In this document: positions 6,801-7,323 of the stretch, piece after piece
Layout of the letters: every line of letters begins with the position of its first letter
Position numbering within the stretch: position 1 is the stretch's first letter
Origin: CAZXPG01 sp964643145
GTDB lineage: Bacteria; Pseudomonadota; Alphaproteobacteria; Rickettsiales; Arcanibacteraceae
Assembly (NCBI GenBank): GCA_964643145.1
Contig: CAZXPG010000069.1
Location: forward strand, 1-7,323
Length of the DNA: 7,323 nucleotides
Direction: 5' to 3'
Notes under the pieces: generated by a model
Seen by the model: the letters and a program-made list of their open reading frames with translations, nothing else
What the model was told of the DNA's origin: nothing
Database searches by the model: none
Made by a program: the position numbers and the translations under genes

Positions 6801-7323
6801 TGATCGATACTAGCCTGTTGCTACCGCCCTCCAATGAACTTGCTGATGCCAGTGTGACACAGCTTGTAAGCGGGGTTGGGGAGACAACACTGGTTTCTTC
6901 TTCCGGTGTGGCAACCACCTTTACCATCACCCCTTCCGCTCATTCCATCACCCATATTTATGGATTAAAACCTACCGATACCATCGACCTTTCTGCATTT
7001 GGTGAGGTGGAATCAGCGGTAGTGCGCGTGGCCAGCAGGCGCAGATTGGCGGAGTCTATCAGTAAGCAGCAACTGGATATTACTTTTACTGATAACTCTA
7101 CTCAGGAAATTCTGTTTTATAATGCGCCGCCGCTGACGCGCTCTATGGTTATCGGCACTATTACCATAGCGGGGCTCAGTACAGATGCGCCGAGCGTGGT
7201 GCCTTCAGTGTTCCCAAGCGTTTCTCCGAGCAACACACCCTCGATTATCACGGTTGCGCCGAGCGTTGCACCCTCGATTATCACGGTTGCGCCGAGCGTT
7301 GCACCCTCACCATTCCCCTCGCC
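3824..7323 (+). CDS. Large multidomain RTX-like exported protein, copy 3 (3' end beyond the window)
   Basis: The frame is open for 1166 codons to the window edge. The ATG at 3824 overlaps the upstream gene by 8 bases. Domains in order: a Pro/Thr-rich leader (about 11-23); a variable domain (to 197) with a hydrophobic part (about 97-136); the conserved module from 198 with RTX motifs LGGDDEVGINGGNNWIDGG (279-297), IIGTTKDDTFTL (352-363) and DGGEGEDTL (373-381); a beta-rich part (382 to about 655) with a Ca2+-loop-like DSDGNLD (615-621); a possible beta-propeller (about 672-985) with blade-like strings such as DGRLLFTYSD, NGNVMVSDG and NDNMLLISE; a segment with IYGLKPTDTIDLSAFG (1045-1060), like C-terminal regions of type I secreted RTX proteins; and a Pro/Ser-rich tail from 1122. 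Only three Cys are seen, as expected for an exported protein. Secretion is inferred from the family, and no transporter gene is in view. A toxin, adhesin or surface protein are all possible. Confidence 0.93.
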   Translation, partial: MPKNFRLLDQSTPTLTPTSAPNPAYDAVIEIGTKCLGLLDTKMEMMLDEVGASGGVKLYWKHIGYTGEAISYVINVQKEIDENGQVGYRAQFVEETAFVTGLLAKSAVIGLLSPYILASSPSAVGPVTIVLGADYVVGKAFDRGAPIGDLVRLMAREGYDGFLRVAPLLDDTVKDIAAIIVSKDTDENVKLENFNSHTAITYTPDPANSLVPTAQDIIDAIIPIKQSPIPNNPFFVHPEVNITLPSGESKAYIGTDAAEAFNLIPGSEVPGGGTLVYTLGGDDEVGINGGNNWIDGGNGTDTVSYSSATPDTQGVPLSVMVGSSEDKNLTATVKRTIDPEHNTDSLYNIEKIIGTTKDDTFTLQEFIPNLTLDGGEGEDTLSWETMTGFPSVNVQYGKMQLSRAYVDDGFEYYYSEGSGDWYYSDDFTDKENPNTITMRISGFEAFQGVGLYMLGKSYGSPYSYNIQASSPIAADYRYSDYAIRADLSGRTIETLDDEGKVIATDTIPAVNDIYGTPYSDYFSGTPYSASDTGNRDVWLFGREGDNVYSFLTRDNTHYHIDSQQVGGDHQQGSQQIYLDGFQVKGTGQQVTNQPEGSTYTLKRSDGSLLVMRYVDSDGNLDARSSDLRIQKAGVDGSSITLYGFKDGQYDLSASLPNPLKEGDIVLSDIRNAGEKLTRFGDGRLLFTYSDTNFATRAAVLSAEGELLYSFNQPLFEESITASATLANGNVMVSDGSAITVITSHGAIAVNRKPFSLSFGSPRISSLACRTDGSVAAYCGAITLLDQSGEVITELFAGGSGSGVSVQLAAMNGNKLAMVETNGNSYTSYYGLRMLGATGNQLHYHSHPLPADSRVQNVVVLPESDRLMIATKQRYLQQSGSTYSYRYNTTIRSFDNSGQQVGTYAPPPNNQDVYYGLAVLPNDNMLLISEKAYHYDIDVFSSSLTKVRATVGSDRYGRLYARRFATFSASAEGKVVGVNYNPYRAEGPAFLKTLIDTSLLLPPSNELADASVTQLVSGVGETTLVSSSGVATTFTITPSAHSITHIYGLKPTDTIDLSAFGEVESAVVRVASRRRLAESISKQQLDITFTDNSTQEILFYNAPPLTRSMVIGTITIAGLSTDAPSVVPSVFPSVSPSNTPSIITVAPSVAPSIITVAPSVAPSPFPS
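4415..5668 (+). repeat. Conserved RTX module, copy 3 of 3 (complete reference copy)
   Basis: This stretch matches copy 2 from its sharp left boundary (4415 against 2272) and matches copy 1 from 4694 (aligned to base 1) to about 5668, where copy 1 homology ends. It carries both the 20-codon segment missing from copy 2 and the Tyr-rich and beta-rich parts shared with copy 1. It is GC-rich (38 of 60 in row 5221-5280), against the AT-rich membrane-protein genes. Confidence 0.88.
7238..7303 (+). repeat. Tandem 33-bp repeat, two perfect copies, encoding PSIITVAPSVA
   Basis: Bases 7238-7270 and 7271-7303 are identical 33-bp units in frame with copy 3, each encoding 11 residues. They lie in a Pro/Ser/Val-rich tail starting at about residue 1122 (APSVVPSVFPSVSPS). 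The window ends soon after, so further units may follow. A length divisible by three lets the number of units change without breaking the frame. Such Pro/Ser tracts usually act as extended spacers or wall-crossing stalks. Confidence 0.9.

Noticed and set aside
1..7323. Insertion sequence or transposon as the cause of the mosaic structure.
   Set aside because: No transposase-like frame, terminal inverted repeats or target duplications were seen at the module edges.

Overview
The window is a tandem, mosaic locus in which every gene lies on the + strand. It holds three related RTX-like (hemolysin-type Ca2+-binding repeat) proteins, separated by two small membrane-protein genes. The RTX motifs and a probable type I secretion-like C-terminal region point to a Gram-negative bacterium, probably a proteobacterium. 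I cannot place it further. None of the visible starts has a clear Shine-Dalgarno sequence, and there are no tRNA, rRNA, transposase or CRISPR signals.

Layout. Bases 1-1032 are the 3' part of RTX copy 1; its 5' end is outside the window. Bases 1042-1695 encode a 217-aa, four-helix membrane protein with a DUF3592-like tail. Bases 1714-2817 encode RTX copy 2 (367 aa), which has its own N-terminus but is cut short. Bases 2818-2898 are the only real intergenic gap. It holds a stem-loop over the copy 2 stop, an AT-rich inverted repeat and a weak promoter-like sequence. Bases 2899-3831 encode a 310-aa protein with one N-terminal membrane anchor. It overlaps by 8 bases the start of RTX copy 3 (3824-7323), which stays open for 1166 codons to the right edge.

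Copy 3 is the only copy seen with both an N-terminus and a long C-terminal part. Its order is: a variable, partly hydrophobic N-terminal domain (residues 1-197), a conserved module with RTX repeats (198 to about 615), a possible beta-propeller (about 672-985), a second beta-rich RTX-associated segment (about 1016-1115), and a Pro/Ser-rich tail with a 33-bp tandem repeat. Copies 2 and 3 are about 84% identical over 152 residues of the module but only distantly alike before it. The switch is abrupt and coincides with a jump in GC content. Copies 1 and 2 are 95.7% identical over their first 186 shared bases.

The most interesting reading, which is inference, is a polymorphic effector locus with reversed polarity. 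Variable N-terminal domains, each preceded by its own small membrane-protein gene (a possible immunity protein), sit on a shared recombinogenic module. Copies 1 and 2 would be truncated reserve cassettes, and copy 3 the full-length secreted form. The main alternative is a decaying tandem RTX array with unrelated membrane genes between the copies.
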